This document shows, in pieces, positions 1 through 8,990 of a DNA stretch of 32,279 nt. The position numbers and the translations under genes are program-made. Below the pieces are notes generated by a model. The model was not told where the DNA came from. It searched no databases and worked only from the letters and a program-made list of their open reading frames with translations. The stretch spans positions 1-32,279 of the forward strand of contig MGPV01000016.1 of the NCBI GenBank assembly GCA_001797615.1, in the 5' to 3' direction. Each line of letters begins with the position of its first letter. The stretch's first letter is position 1. Source of the stretch: Deltaproteobacteria bacterium GWC2_65_14 (lineage in GTDB: Bacteria; Desulfobacterota; Deferrimicrobia; Deferrimicrobiales; Deferrimicrobiaceae).

Positions 1-49
1 GGCCCCCTGCAGCGGCGCTCGGATGCCAAGGTATTTGCGAGACGGTGCA

Positions 50-922
50 CTAGACCAGTCTCAGGTCGGAGAGGACCTTGGCGAGCACCTTCCGGTTCGC
101 GTCCGACATCGGGCAGAGGGGGAGGCGGAACTCCTCCCGGATCCGTCCCATCATGGCGAGGGCGGTCTTGGCGGGAATCGGGTTCGTCTCGATGAAGCAG
201 GCGTTGAAGAGCGGCCAGAGCCGGTAGTGAATCTCCCGGGCCCTGGAGATCTCGCCGATCACGTAGGCGTCGTAGAGATCGGCCATCGCCCGCGGCGCGA
301 CGTTCGAGGTCACGGAGATGACCCCCTTCGCCCCGAGCGCCAGCATCGGGAAATAGAGGAAGTCGTCCCCGGAGAGCACGCAGAACTTCTTCGGAGTCTC
401 CCGGAGGATGTCGCAGATCTGGTTCAGGTTCCCCGACGCCTCCTTCACCCCGACGATGTTCGGGATCTCCGCGAGGCGCGCGACGGTAGCGGCCGTCATG
501 TTCACTCCGGTCCTCCCGGGGACGTTGTAGAGAATGATCGGGATGTCGGCCGACTCCGCCACCGCCCGGAAGTGCCGGTAGAGCCCCTCCTGGGTCGGCT
601 TGTTGTAGTAGGGGGTGATGACGAGCGCCCCGCTCGCCCCCGCCTTCCGGGCATACCGGGTGAGCAGGATCGCCTCCCGGGTGTTGTTCGAGCCGGTCCC
701 CGCGATGACGGGAACCTTCCCCCCGGCCGCGTCGATGACGGTGTCGATCACCCGCTCGTGCTCTTCGAAAGAGAGGGTGGCGGATTCTCCCGTGGTGCCG
801 CACGGGACGATCCCGTCCGTCCCGCTCTCGATCTGGAACCGGACCAGCTTCCGCAGCGCCGCCCGGTCCACCTTCCCGTTCCGGAACGGCGTGACCGTCG
901 CGACAATGGCCCCCTGAAACAT
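50..922 (-). CDS. dapA: 4-hydroxy-tetrahydrodipicolinate synthase
   Basis: Condenses pyruvate with aspartate-semialdehyde in the diaminopimelate/lysine pathway in the cytoplasm. The 290-residue protein has the normal family length and is a full TIM barrel. I see the substrate-loop motif CGTTGES (residues 41-47, Thr43/Thr44), Tyr106 in TPYYNKPT, Tyr132 in LYNVPGRTG with Arg137, and the Schiff-base lysine Lys160 in VGVKEASG. These are the known catalytic and binding residues of the DapA family. The nearest paralogues (N-acetylneuraminate lyase, KDG aldolases) are less likely because of the PGRTG arginine and the position beside dapF and lysA. The ATG lies 12 bases downstream of the dapF stop, so the two are probably co-transcribed. 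It is the last complete gene on this strand; dapB may follow outside the window. Confidence 0.96.
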   Translation of the reverse strand: MFQGAIVATVTPFRNGKVDRAALRKLVRFQIESGTDGIVPCGTTGESATLSFEEHERVIDTVIDAAGGKVPVIAGTGSNNTREAILLTRYARKAGASGALVITPYYNKPTQEGLYRHFRAVAESADIPIILYNVPGRTGVNMTAATVARLAEIPNIVGVKEASGNLNQICDILRETPKKFCVLSGDDFLYFPMLALGAKGVISVTSNVAPRAMADLYDAYVIGEISRAREIHYRLWPLFNACFIETNPIPAKTALAMMGRIREEFRLPLCPMSDANRKVLAKVLSDLRLV

Positions 923-934
923 CGCTTCACCCCC

Positions 935-1762
935 TCAGTAAGAGTAGGCTTCCTCGGCAATCACCCCGTCGCAGGACCACGAGGTGTCCCCTTCCAGGAA
1001 TACGTCCCCGAAATCCTTCCGCCCGGAGTCGAAGTGGATCGTGAGCAGCTCCCCCCCCCGGGTCCGGACCCCCACCGGAGGGGTGGCGAGCCCGTGGACC
1101 GCCGCCAGGATGCCGCAGGCCACCGCCCCGGTCCCGCAGGCCAGAGTCTCCCCCTCCACCCCCCGCTCGTAGGTGCGGATCCGGATCTCGCCGTTCCCGG
1201 CGAGGGCGAAGTTCACGTTCGTCCCCCGCGGGGAGAAGGCCCGGTGGGTCCGGATCCCGCGGCCGACCCCCAGGACGTCCGCCTTCTCCAGGTCGGGAAC
1301 GAACAGGACGACGTGGGGCACCCCGGTGTTCAGGAAGGAATACCGGTACTTCCGGCCTCCCAGCGTGAGCGTCCTGTCGCGCGCAAGCCCGCGGGGAGCG
1401 GTCATCTGGAGCTTCACGCGGCGCCCCCGGACCTCGGCGCGGATGATCCCGGCGCCGGTCCGGAAGGACATCCGCGTCTTCGCGATCCCCCGCTCGGCCG
1501 CGAAGCGCGAGGCGCACCGCCCCCCGTTGCCGCACATCTCCGCGACGGAACCGTCGGCGTTGTGGAACCTCCACCGGAAGTCGACCGTCCGGTCCCGCTC
1601 GAGGAAGATCATCCCGTCCGCCCCGATCGACCGCTTCCGGTCGCACACCTTCCGGACGAACTCCGGGAAGCCGGCCCCGTCCATCACGCCGTCCCGGTTG
1701 TCGACCAGGAGAAAATCGTTCCCGCTGCCGTTCAGCTTGGAAAAGGGGATCTTCTTCTTCAC
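935..1762 (-). CDS. dapF: diaminopimelate epimerase
   Basis: Converts LL- to meso-diaminopimelate, for peptidoglycan and as the substrate of LysA. The 275-residue protein carries both halves of the duplicated DapF fold, with the two active-site cysteines visible: Cys77 in the MCGNGGR motif and Cys209 in ACGTGA. The N-terminal KLNGSGNDF motif (about residues 9-17) is also typical. I use the GTG start at 1762, because it begins directly before the conserved N-terminal strand. No strong Shine-Dalgarno sequence precedes it. It sits 84 bases after lysA and 12 bases before dapA. The key residues all look intact. The identification is firm; the exact start is less so. Confidence 0.96.
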   Translation of the reverse strand: MKKKIPFSKLNGSGNDFLLVDNRDGVMDGAGFPEFVRKVCDRKRSIGADGMIFLERDRTVDFRWRFHNADGSVAEMCGNGGRCASRFAAERGIAKTRMSFRTGAGIIRAEVRGRRVKLQMTAPRGLARDRTLTLGGRKYRYSFLNTGVPHVVLFVPDLEKADVLGVGRGIRTHRAFSPRGTNVNFALAGNGEIRIRTYERGVEGETLACGTGAVACGILAAVHGLATPPVGVRTRGGELLTIHFDSGRKDFGDVFLEGDTSWSCDGVIAEEAYSY

Positions 1763-1846
1763 GCGTGCACCCGATTTCGGATATTTCGCTATCCTAACAG
1801 AATGCCGGATTCCATTCCACGGGAAGCGCCGGAACCCGGCGGCGCC

Positions 1847-3139
1847 CTACTTCCGTCCCTTGCCGCGCCGCAGAAAGGAGGCCGTCCGCTCGCCCCGGTC
1901 GAGGTCCCGGACCGCCTCGCGCTCCCGCACCACCTCGAACGAATCCCCGGAGACCATCACCTCCGCCGCCCGCGGGCGGGAATTGTAGGTGGAGGACATC
2001 GAGAAGCCGTACGCCCCGGCGCTCATCACCGCCAGCAGGTCTCCCGACGCGACGGCCGGGAGCCTGCGGTCCCGTGCGAGGAAGTCCCCCGACTCGCAGA
2101 CGGGTCCGACCACGTCCCCGACCATGCGGCCACGCCGCCCCTTCCCGACCGGGACGATGGCGTGGAACGACCCGTACAGGGAGGGGCGGGCCAGGTCGTT
2201 CATCGCGGCGTCCACGATGACGAAATCCTTCCGCCCCTTGCCCTTGGGCGCGGGGGAGGACTTCGTGTAGAGCACGCGGGTGAGCAGCACCCCGGCGTTC
2301 CCCACGAGCACGCGCCCCGGCTCTAGCACCAGGGTGATCGGAAGGCCCGCAAACACTTTCCGGACCGCCTCCGCGTACTGCTTCGGGTGCGGCGGCATCT
2401 CGTCGTCGTAGGGGATCCCGAGCCCGCCGCCGATGTCGACCAGCCGGATCGGGAGGCCCATCCGGAGGAGGCGCTCGACCAGCGCCCGCACCCGCTTCGC
2501 GGCGTCCACGAACGGGGAGAGCTCGGTGAGCTGGGATCCGATGTGGCAATCCACCCCGACCACCTCGAGATGCTTCCGCTTCGCCGCCCAGGCGTAATCC
2601 CGCAAGGCCTGCCCCATGTGAATCCCGAACTTGTTCTTCTTCAGCCCCGTCGAGATGTAGGGGTGCGTCTTCGGGTCCACGTCCGGGTTTACCCGGAGGG
2701 CGACCGGCGCCCGCTTCCCCATCCCGCGGGCCACCGCGTCGATCGTCTCCAGCTCCTCCCGGGACTCCACGTTGAACATCCGGATGTTCCGGGATAGCGC
2801 CTCGCCGATCTCCCCGGCCGTCTTCCCGACCCCGGAGTAGACGATCTTCGAGGGGAGTGCTCCCGCCGCGAGGGCGCGCCGGAGCTCCCCGCTGGAGACG
2901 ATGTCCACCCCGCTCCCCATCCGGGTGAAGGTCCGGATGACGGATCGGTTCGAGTTCGCCTTCATGGAGTAGCAGATCAGATGGGGGATCCCGGAGAAGG
3001 CCTCGTCGAACACGGCGTAGTGGCGGGAGAGAGTCGAATGGCTGTATACGTAGGCCGGGGTCCCCACCGCCTCGGCGATCGTCCGCAGCGGCACCTCCTC
3101 ACAGTGGAGATGTCCGGCTTTTCTGACGAAATGATGCAT
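1847..3139 (-). CDS. lysA: diaminopimelate decarboxylase
   Basis: Decarboxylates meso-diaminopimelate to lysine, the last step of the pathway, using pyridoxal phosphate. The 430-residue protein has the alanine-racemase-like barrel with PLP lysine Lys60 in CYSMKANSN, the HIGSQ motif (199-203), the GGGLGIPY phosphate-binding loop (238-244), EPGR (273-276), the substrate cysteine in CESGDF (Cys348, Glu349) and a C-terminal YNSRPR motif. These distinguish it from ornithine/arginine decarboxylases of the same fold. The ATG is preceded by GAGG about 8 bases upstream. The small lipoprotein gene ends only 4 bases before it, and dapF follows after 84 bases, so lysine synthesis sits in one run with argG-argH. 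Confidence 0.96.
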   Translation of the reverse strand: MHHFVRKAGHLHCEEVPLRTIAEAVGTPAYVYSHSTLSRHYAVFDEAFSGIPHLICYSMKANSNRSVIRTFTRMGSGVDIVSSGELRRALAAGALPSKIVYSGVGKTAGEIGEALSRNIRMFNVESREELETIDAVARGMGKRAPVALRVNPDVDPKTHPYISTGLKKNKFGIHMGQALRDYAWAAKRKHLEVVGVDCHIGSQLTELSPFVDAAKRVRALVERLLRMGLPIRLVDIGGGLGIPYDDEMPPHPKQYAEAVRKVFAGLPITLVLEPGRVLVGNAGVLLTRVLYTKSSPAPKGKGRKDFVIVDAAMNDLARPSLYGSFHAIVPVGKGRRGRMVGDVVGPVCESGDFLARDRRLPAVASGDLLAVMSAGAYGFSMSSTYNSRPRAAEVMVSGDSFEVVREREAVRDLDRGERTASFLRRGKGRK

Positions 3140-3143
3140 CGCT

Positions 3144-3341
3144 CTACCTCGGTGCGCTCCACCGGGAGGAGAGGAATGCCCCCGCGTGGAACGGGTGGAA
3201 TGCGTGGATCACGGCCGCGTTTCCCCGGAGCGGCTCCGGCTTCGCCTTCCGGCCGCAGGCCGGCAGCTGGAGCAGGATGAGCGGAAGAAGCAGAAGGAGG
3301 AGGCCGCGGACCGCCCCCGCCCTCCGGACCGGGGATGTCAT
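3144..3341 (-). CDS. small LptM-like lipoprotein
   Basis: A 65-residue protein with a basic N-terminus (Arg6, Arg7, Arg12), a leucine-rich hydrophobic segment (about residues 13-27) and a cysteine at position 29 followed by GRKAKPEPL. This is the layout of a bacterial lipoprotein with Cys29 as the lipidated residue, although Pro at -2 makes the lipobox (LPAC) imperfect. Known context: in many proteobacteria a tiny lipoprotein with a CG-K-P core, now called LptM (YifL), which helps mature the LPS translocon LptDE, is encoded next to lysA or dapF. Here it lies exactly between argH (4-base ATGA overlap) and lysA (4-base gap). The gene and its lipoprotein nature are well supported. The LptM function is inferred from size, motif and position. 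Confidence 0.72.
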   Translation of the reverse strand: MTSPVRRAGAVRGLLLLLLPLILLQLPACGRKAKPEPLRGNAAVIHAFHPFHAGAFLSSRWSAPR

Positions 3342-4711
3342 CGCTTCTTGAGGGCCTCCAGCCGCCGCTTCACCCGGGAGAGTCCCGTCCCTCCCCGGGT
3401 CTTCCGCATCCGGACCGAGTTCGACAGGGAGATGACGTCCCGCACCTCCTCATCGATCCGGGTGGAGAAGGAGCGGAATTCCTTCAGGCTCAGGTCCTTC
3501 AGCCGCTTTCCCTTCTCCTCGCAGTAACGGACGATCTTCCCGCTGATCTCGTGGGCCTTGCGGAAGGGGATCCCCTTCCGCGCGAGATAGTCGGCCAGGT
3601 CGGTCGCCGTGAGAAAGCCGTCGTCGCAGGCGGCCCGCATCCGTTCCTCGTTCACCCGCATCCCCTGAAGGAGAAGCGCCGTTCCGATGAGCGATTCCCG
3701 GACCGTCCGGGAGGAGTCGAAGAGCGGCTCCTTGTCCTCCTGCATGTCCCGGTTGTAGGAGAGGGGGAGCCCCTTCATCATCGTGAGCAGGTTCAACAGG
3801 TTCCCGTAGGCCCTTCCCGTCTTCCCCCGGACCAGCTCGGCGACGTCGGGGTTCTTCTTCTGCGGCATGATGCTGCTTCCCGTGCAGAGCTCGTCCGGGA
3901 ACGACAGGAACCCGAACTCCGCGGAAGACCAGTAGACGAACTCCTCGGAGAGGCGCGACAGGTGCATCATCGTGACCGCGCAGGAATAGAGGAAGTCGGC
4001 GGCGAAGTCGCGGTCGGAGACCGCGTCGATGCTGTTTTCGCAGACCCCGTCCATCCCGAGCTCCCGGGCCACGAACTCCCGGTCGAGCGGGAAGGTCGAC
4101 CCGGCGAGCGCCCCCGCCCCGAGGGGGGAGACGTTCATACGCCGCCGCGCGTCCCGGAACCGTTCCGCGTCCCGACCGAGCATCTCGTGATAGGCCAGCA
4201 GGTGGTGGGAGAAGAGCACCGGCTGGGCGCGCTGGACATGGGTGTAGCCCGGCATCACCACGCCGAACAGGCTTTCCGCGCGCCGGAGCAGGATCCCGCG
4301 GACCTTCTCGAGGAGCGCCGCGATCCCGTCGCAGGCGTCGCGCAGAAAGAGCCGCAGGTCGAGCGCCACCTGGTCGTTCCGGCTCCGGCCGGTGTGCAGC
4401 TTCCCCCCGACCGGGCCGATCTTCCGGATCAGGAACTGCTCGACCGCCATGTGGATGTCTTCCTGGGAGAGGTTGAAGGAGAGCTTCCCCGCCTCGATCT
4501 CCTCCCGGATCTCCTTCAGCGCCGAGACGATCTTCCTTCCCTCGGCCGCCGACAATATCTTCTGCTTCGCCAGCATCCTCGCGTGGGCGATGCTTCCCTC
4601 GATGTCATGCCGGTAGAGCAGCACGTCGTAGGAAATCGAGGCGGTGAACTCCTCGACAAACGAGTCGATTCCCCCCTCGAACCGTCCGCCCCAGGCCTTC
4701 TTCTTCGCCAT
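3338..4711 (-). CDS. argH: argininosuccinate lyase
   Basis: Splits argininosuccinate into arginine and fumarate, the final step of arginine synthesis. At 457 residues it has the usual length. The fumarase/aspartase-superfamily signature is present as TGSSIMPQKKNPD (278-289), with the flexible-loop serine (Ser279/280), plus HTGRSRND (106-113) and GYTHVQRAQP (155-164, catalytic His158). The HTGRSRND and THVQRAQP motifs separate ArgH from fumarase, aspartase and PurB. The ATG at 4711 is one base after the argG stop (TGAcATG), and the stop overlaps the start of the small lipoprotein gene, so translation is probably coupled on both sides. Confidence 0.97.
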   Translation of the reverse strand: MAKKKAWGGRFEGGIDSFVEEFTASISYDVLLYRHDIEGSIAHARMLAKQKILSAAEGRKIVSALKEIREEIEAGKLSFNLSQEDIHMAVEQFLIRKIGPVGGKLHTGRSRNDQVALDLRLFLRDACDGIAALLEKVRGILLRRAESLFGVVMPGYTHVQRAQPVLFSHHLLAYHEMLGRDAERFRDARRRMNVSPLGAGALAGSTFPLDREFVARELGMDGVCENSIDAVSDRDFAADFLYSCAVTMMHLSRLSEEFVYWSSAEFGFLSFPDELCTGSSIMPQKKNPDVAELVRGKTGRAYGNLLNLLTMMKGLPLSYNRDMQEDKEPLFDSSRTVRESLIGTALLLQGMRVNEERMRAACDDGFLTATDLADYLARKGIPFRKAHEISGKIVRYCEEKGKRLKDLSLKEFRSFSTRIDEEVRDVISLSNSVRMRKTRGGTGLSRVKRRLEALKKR

Positions 4712-4712
4712 G

Positions 4713-5927
4713 TCAGCCCTTCCCCTTCCCGTCCCTGAGCATCGCCCGGATCTTGAGCCGGAGCGCGTTGATCTTCACGAACCCTTCCGCGTCCCGCTGG
4801 TTGAACACCGTCTCCTTCTCGAAGGTCGCGAAGTCGGTCCGGTAGAGGCTGTAGCGGCTTTTGCGCCCCGCGATCCCGCAGTTCCCCTTGTAGAGCTTGA
4901 GCCGCGCCGTCCCGGTCACGTTCTCCTGCGTCTTCTCGATCGCCGCGCGGAGCATCTCCATCTCCGGGGAGAACCAGTACCCGTAGTAGATCAGCTCCGC
5001 GAACCTGGGAACCAGCGAATCGCGCAGGTGCATCACCTCCCGGTCGAGGGTGATCGACTCGACGGCCCGGTGGGCGGCATGGAGGATCGTCCCCCCCGGG
5101 GTCTCGTACACGCCGCGCGACTTGATCCCCACGTACCGGTTCTCCACGAGATCCACCCTCCCGATCCCGTGGGTCCCCCCGATCCGGTTCAGGTGCGCCA
5201 GCAGCTTCGCCGGTCCCATCCTCTTTCCGTCCACCGCCGTGGGGATCCCCTTCACGAAGTCGACCTCCACGTAGACCGCCTTGTCCGGCGCCTTCTCCGG
5301 CGACCGGGTGAGGACATAGATGTCCTCCGGCGGCTCGGAGTAGGGGTCCTCGAGGATCCCCCCCTCGAAGCTGATGTGCAGGAGGTTCCGGTCGCTCGAC
5401 CAGGGCTTTTTCGCGGTCACCGGGGTCTGGATGCCGTGCCTGCGGGCGTAGTTCACCAGGTCGGTCCTCGAGGTGAACTCCCACTCCCGCCACGGGGTGA
5501 TCACCCGGATCCCCGGCATCAGGGCGTAGTAGGTCAGCTCGAACCGCACCTGGTCGTTCCCCTTCCCGGTCGACCCGTGGGACACGGCGTCCGCCTTCTC
5601 CCGGCGGGCCAACTCGATCTGCTTCTGCGCGATGAGCGGGCGAGCGAGCGAGGTCCCGAGAAGGTAGGAGCCCTCGTAGACCGCGTTCGCCATGAGCGCC
5701 GGAAAGACGAAGTCGCGGACGAACTCGTCCTGGACGTTCTCGACGTACACCTTGGAGGCGCCCGTCTTTTTCGCCTTGGCGCGCACCGGGTCGAGCTCCT
5801 CCCCCTGCCCGAGGTCGGCCACGAAGGCGATCACCTCGCAGTCGTAGGTCTCGATCAGCCACCGCAGGATGACCGAGGTGTCGAGCCCTCCCGAATATGC
5901 CAGCACCACCTTCTTCACCGAGCCCAC
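4713..5927 (-). CDS. argG: argininosuccinate synthase
   Basis: Joins citrulline and aspartate using ATP to make argininosuccinate. The 404-residue protein begins with the PP-loop AYSGGLDTS (10-18) of the N-type ATP pyrophosphatase family and has [14 protein letters not shown] (117-130), both diagnostic for ArgG. The start is GTG at 5927, preceded by AAGGAGG 5-6 bases upstream, a strong ribosome binding site. It follows argF after 19 bases and leads into argH with a one-base gap. The sequence is full length, with no sign of damage. Confidence 0.97.
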   Translation of the reverse strand: MGSVKKVVLAYSGGLDTSVILRWLIETYDCEVIAFVADLGQGEELDPVRAKAKKTGASKVYVENVQDEFVRDFVFPALMANAVYEGSYLLGTSLARPLIAQKQIELARREKADAVSHGSTGKGNDQVRFELTYYALMPGIRVITPWREWEFTSRTDLVNYARRHGIQTPVTAKKPWSSDRNLLHISFEGGILEDPYSEPPEDIYVLTRSPEKAPDKAVYVEVDFVKGIPTAVDGKRMGPAKLLAHLNRIGGTHGIGRVDLVENRYVGIKSRGVYETPGGTILHAAHRAVESITLDREVMHLRDSLVPRFAELIYYGYWFSPEMEMLRAAIEKTQENVTGTARLKLYKGNCGIAGRKSRYSLYRTDFATFEKETVFNQRDAEGFVKINALRLKIRAMLRDGKGKG

Positions 5928-5946
5928 GGATCCCTCCTTCGTCCGG

Positions 5947-6864
5947 TCAATGTGAAATGCAACGTTCGAGAACGGCCATCTGCAGGTGAAGGCGGTTCTC
6001 CGCCTCGTCGAACACGGCGGACTGCGGACCCTCCATCACCTCGTCCGTGATCTCCTCCCCGCGGTGGGCGGGAAGGCAGTGCATGACGATCGCGTTCCGG
6101 TGCGCGACCCGCAGCAGGCCGTCGTCGATCCGGAATCCGCGGAAAGCCCGGAGCCTCCGCTTCCGCTCCTTCTCCTGTCCCATGCTCGTCCAGACGTCGG
6201 TGTAGAGAATGTCCGCGCCCCGGGCCGCATCGAGCGGGTCCCGCACGATCCTCACCTCCCCCCGGCCGGTCCTCGCCGCCTCCCGGCGGATCGACGCGGA
6301 GGGCTCGAACCCCTTCGGGCAGGCCAGCCGCAGGGTGAACCCGAGGAGGTGCGCGGCCTCCACCCAGGAGTTCGCCACGTTGTTTCCGTCCCCGATGAAG
6401 GCGACCCGCATCCTGCGCAGGTCGAATCCCCGTTCCTGCGCCGTCATCAGGTCGGCCAGCACCTGGCAGGGATGGTGGTCGTCGCTGAGGCCGTTGATCA
6501 CCGGGACGGCGGCGGACGCCGCCATCTCCTCCGCCACGGCGTGGGAGAAGGTCCGGATCAGGATGGCGTCCGCGTAGCGGGAGAGAACCCTGGCGGTGTC
6601 CCGCACCGGCTCCCCCCTCCCGATCTGGGTGTCCTCGGGGGAGAGGAAGAGGGCGTGTCCCCCCAGCCGGGTCATCCCGACCTCGAAGGAGACCCGCGTC
6701 CGGGTGGAGGCCTTCTGGAAGATCATCGCCAGCGACTTTCCCGCGAGCGGGCGCGGAGGCGCCCCGCGCCTCTTCCACCTGCGCTTCCAGGCGCGTCCCG
6801 AGGCGACCAGCGCCAGGACGTCGCGCGCGGTCAGATCGAGGACCCGCAGGAGATCCCGCCTCAC
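5947..6864 (-). CDS. argF: ornithine carbamoyltransferase
   Basis: Transfers the carbamoyl group from carbamoyl phosphate to ornithine, forming citrulline. I place the start at the GTG at 6864, which overlaps the argD stop as GTGA and yields 305 residues, the normal length. An open frame continues further upstream, but that stretch is antisense-like padding within argD. Motifs: carbamoyl-phosphate loop STRTR (53-57), HPCQ (131-134), ornithine-binding DxxxSMG (Asp223, SMG 227-229) and the catalytic HCLP (262-265, Cys263). The SMG loop and HCLP together indicate ornithine rather than aspartate transcarbamylase. It ends 19 bases before argG and is probably translationally coupled to argD. Confidence 0.95.
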   Translation of the reverse strand: MRRDLLRVLDLTARDVLALVASGRAWKRRWKRRGAPPRPLAGKSLAMIFQKASTRTRVSFEVGMTRLGGHALFLSPEDTQIGRGEPVRDTARVLSRYADAILIRTFSHAVAEEMAASAAVPVINGLSDDHHPCQVLADLMTAQERGFDLRRMRVAFIGDGNNVANSWVEAAHLLGFTLRLACPKGFEPSASIRREAARTGRGEVRIVRDPLDAARGADILYTDVWTSMGQEKERKRRLRAFRGFRIDDGLLRVAHRNAIVMHCLPAHRGEEITDEVMEGPQSAVFDEAENRLHLQMAVLERCISH

Positions 6865-8060
6865 TTCGGCCCCTCCCGCGGGAGCGACTCCGCGAGCATC
6901 GAGAGCCCCACGCGCAGCTCCGCCTCGGTGACGGTCAGCGGCGGAAGGAACCGCAGCACCTTCTCGCCCGCCGTCCCCACGACCAGTCCGGCGGCCAGGC
7001 ACCGCTGCACCGTCTCCTTCACCTCGGCCTCCATCTCCATCCCGATCATCAGCCCCATCCCCCGGATCTCCCGAACGTCGGAGCGGCCCCGCGCGATCGC
7101 AAGAAGCCCCTCCCGCAGGAGATCGCCCTTCCGGCAGACCTCGGCTAGGAACCCGGGGGCGAGGACCGTCTCCAGCACCACCTTCGACGCCGCGCAGCAG
7201 ACCGGGTTTCCCCCGAACGTGCTCCCGTGCGTCCCCGGTCCGAAGGCGGCCGCGACCTCCTCCCGCGCGACCACCGCGCCCAGCGGCAGCCCGTTCGCCA
7301 GCCCCTTGGCGAACGTCGCGATGTCCGGCAGGATCCCGAAATGCGAGCTGGCCAGGAAGGCGCCGGTGCGCCCCATCCCCGACTGGATCTCGTCGGCCAC
7401 GAAGAGGATCCCGCGCTCCCGGCACAGCGAGAAGGCTTTTCCCAGGTACCCCGCGGGATGAACCCGCACTCCGGACTCCCCCTGCACCGGCTCCACGAGA
7501 AACGCGCACACGGACCCGTCGAGCGCCCTCTCGAGCGCGGGCAGATCGCCGAAGGGGACCGCCGTGAACCCGGGAAGCATCGGCTCGAACCCCCGGTGGA
7601 ACTTCGGCTGCGCCGTGGCGGACAGCCCCCCGTAGGTCCGGCCGTGGAATCCCCCCTCGACCACGACGAACCCGGAGGCCCCCTTCCTCGCGCCGTCGGA
7701 GGCCCATTTCCTCGCGAGCTTGATCGCCGCCTCGTTCGCCTCGGTCCCGCTGTTGCAGAAAAAGACCTTCCCCCCGCCCGCCGCGCCGGAGAGCAGCGCG
7801 CCCAGTTCCGCCTGGACCGGAACGTGGAACAGGTTGGAGACATGGGTGAGGGCCTTCGCCTGTCCGCAGACCGCCTCGACGACGCGCGGATGGGAGTGGC
7901 CGAGGAGGGCGACCGCGATCCCCCCCAGGAGGTCGAGATACTCCTTCCCCTCGGCATCGAAGAGGCGCGCTCCCTCCCCCCGGACGAAGGCGACGGGAGC
8001 CCGGGCGTAATTCCCCATCTGGTGCTTCTGCGTCATCCCCGTGATCTCCGCGGAGGTCAT
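6861..8060 (-). CDS. argD: acetylornithine aminotransferase
   Basis: PLP-dependent transfer of an amino group from glutamate to N-acetylglutamate semialdehyde. The 399-residue class III aminotransferase shows the phosphate-binding NSGTEANE (103-110), the DEIQSG motif (223-228) holding the PLP aspartate, and the PLP lysine Lys252 in TFAKGLANGLPLG. Its place between argB and argF points to acetylornithine rather than GABA or succinylornithine as the main substrate, although ArgD enzymes often also act in the DapC step of lysine synthesis. Start chosen: ATG at 8060, five bases after argB, with GGAGGGG about 10 bases upstream. A second ATG nine codons in (8036) is possible. Confidence 0.94.
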   Translation of the reverse strand: MTSAEITGMTQKHQMGNYARAPVAFVRGEGARLFDAEGKEYLDLLGGIAVALLGHSHPRVVEAVCGQAKALTHVSNLFHVPVQAELGALLSGAAGGGKVFFCNSGTEANEAAIKLARKWASDGARKGASGFVVVEGGFHGRTYGGLSATAQPKFHRGFEPMLPGFTAVPFGDLPALERALDGSVCAFLVEPVQGESGVRVHPAGYLGKAFSLCRERGILFVADEIQSGMGRTGAFLASSHFGILPDIATFAKGLANGLPLGAVVAREEVAAAFGPGTHGSTFGGNPVCCAASKVVLETVLAPGFLAEVCRKGDLLREGLLAIARGRSDVREIRGMGLMIGMEMEAEVKETVQRCLAAGLVVGTAGEKVLRFLPPLTVTEAELRVGLSMLAESLPREGPK

Positions 8061-8065
8061 GCTCC

Positions 8066-8971
8066 TCACCCCTCCGGCTCCGGAGCGGTGATTTCCGTGC
8101 CGATCCCCGCGTCGGTGAAGATCTCCAGCAGGACGCTGTGGGGGACGCGTCCGTCGAGGATGTGGACCTTCCTCACACCCTTCCCCAGAGCCGTCAGGCC
8201 GCACTCCACCTTGGGGATCATTCCCCCCGTGATGCTCCCCTCCCCGATCGCCGCTTCGCACTCCCGCGCGGTCATCGTGGAGACCAGCTCCCCCCGGCCG
8301 TTCCTCACCCCGGCGACGTCGGTCAGCAGGATCAGCTTCTCTGCGGCCAGGGCCCCGGCCACCTCGGCGGCGACCGTGTCCCCGTTGATGTTGTAGGCTT
8401 CCCCCTTCTCCCCGACGCCGATCGGGGCGATCACCGGGACGAACCCGCTCTTCTCCAGCGCGCGGATCACCTCGGGGCGCACCTCGACGACCTCCCCCAC
8501 CAGGCCGAGGTCGAGCGGGGTGGATCCCGGGCCGCCCTTCCCGGGGGGCCGGTACTTCCGCGCCCGGATCAGGTCCCCGTCCTTCCCGGAGAGCCCGACC
8601 GCATTCCCCCCGAATCGCTGGATGAGGGCGACGATCTGCTTGTTCACCGTCCCCCCGAGGACCATCTCGACGATCTCCATGGCCGCCGGGGAGGTCACCC
8701 GCAGCCCCTCCTTCCGCTCGGAGGGGATGGCAAGCTTCTCCAGCATCCGGTCGATCTGCGGCCCACCTCCGTGCACCACCACCGGGCGGATCCCCACCAG
8801 CTGGAGCAGGACGATGTCCTCCGCGAAGGAGGCCATCCGCTCCTCCCCGGCCATCGCCGCTCCCCCGTACTTGACCACGACGGTCTTCCCGCGGAACTCC
8901 CGGATGTACGGGAGCGCCTCGATCAGCGTCTCGGCCTTCTGGATATATCCCCGCATCCTCGATTCGTCCAT
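8066..8971 (-). CDS. argB: acetylglutamate kinase
   Basis: Phosphorylates N-acetylglutamate, the usual control point of arginine synthesis. The 301-residue amino-acid kinase has VVVKYGGAAM (31-40, Lys34), VHGGGPQI (66-73) and a C-terminal ILLTDVAGV nucleotide-binding stretch. An N-terminal helix, QKAETLIEALPYIREF (11-26), precedes the kinase core. In known NAGKs this extra helix interlaces dimers into arginine-inhibited hexamers, so feedback inhibition by arginine is likely (inference). I start at the ATG at 8971. An in-frame ATG at 9013 would overlap hslU by 23 bases and has no ribosome binding site. argD follows after 5 bases. Confidence 0.93.
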   Translation of the reverse strand: MDESRMRGYIQKAETLIEALPYIREFRGKTVVVKYGGAAMAGEERMASFAEDIVLLQLVGIRPVVVHGGGPQIDRMLEKLAIPSERKEGLRVTSPAAMEIVEMVLGGTVNKQIVALIQRFGGNAVGLSGKDGDLIRARKYRPPGKGGPGSTPLDLGLVGEVVEVRPEVIRALEKSGFVPVIAPIGVGEKGEAYNINGDTVAAEVAGALAAEKLILLTDVAGVRNGRGELVSTMTARECEAAIGEGSITGGMIPKVECGLTALGKGVRKVHILDGRVPHSVLLEIFTDAGIGTEITAPEPEG

Positions 8972-8990
8972 CGCGCCAGGGCCCCGCCCT

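Noticed and set aside
1828-1840. GCCGG-AAC-CCGGC hairpin between lysA and dapF
   Set aside because: The stem is only five bases, with no T-tract on either strand, so it is not a convincing terminator or riboswitch.
23-2326. Long plus-strand open frames opposite dapA, lysA and most other genes
   Set aside because: These are typical of high-GC coding DNA. The peptides are Arg/Pro/Gly-rich, show no family motifs and lie fully opposite well-identified genes.
6865-7707. N-terminal extension of argF, and similar extensions of hslU, hslV, pilS and aroE
   Set aside because: The open frame continues upstream only as a shadow of the preceding gene. The real starts give family-normal lengths, and four of them overlap the preceding stop.
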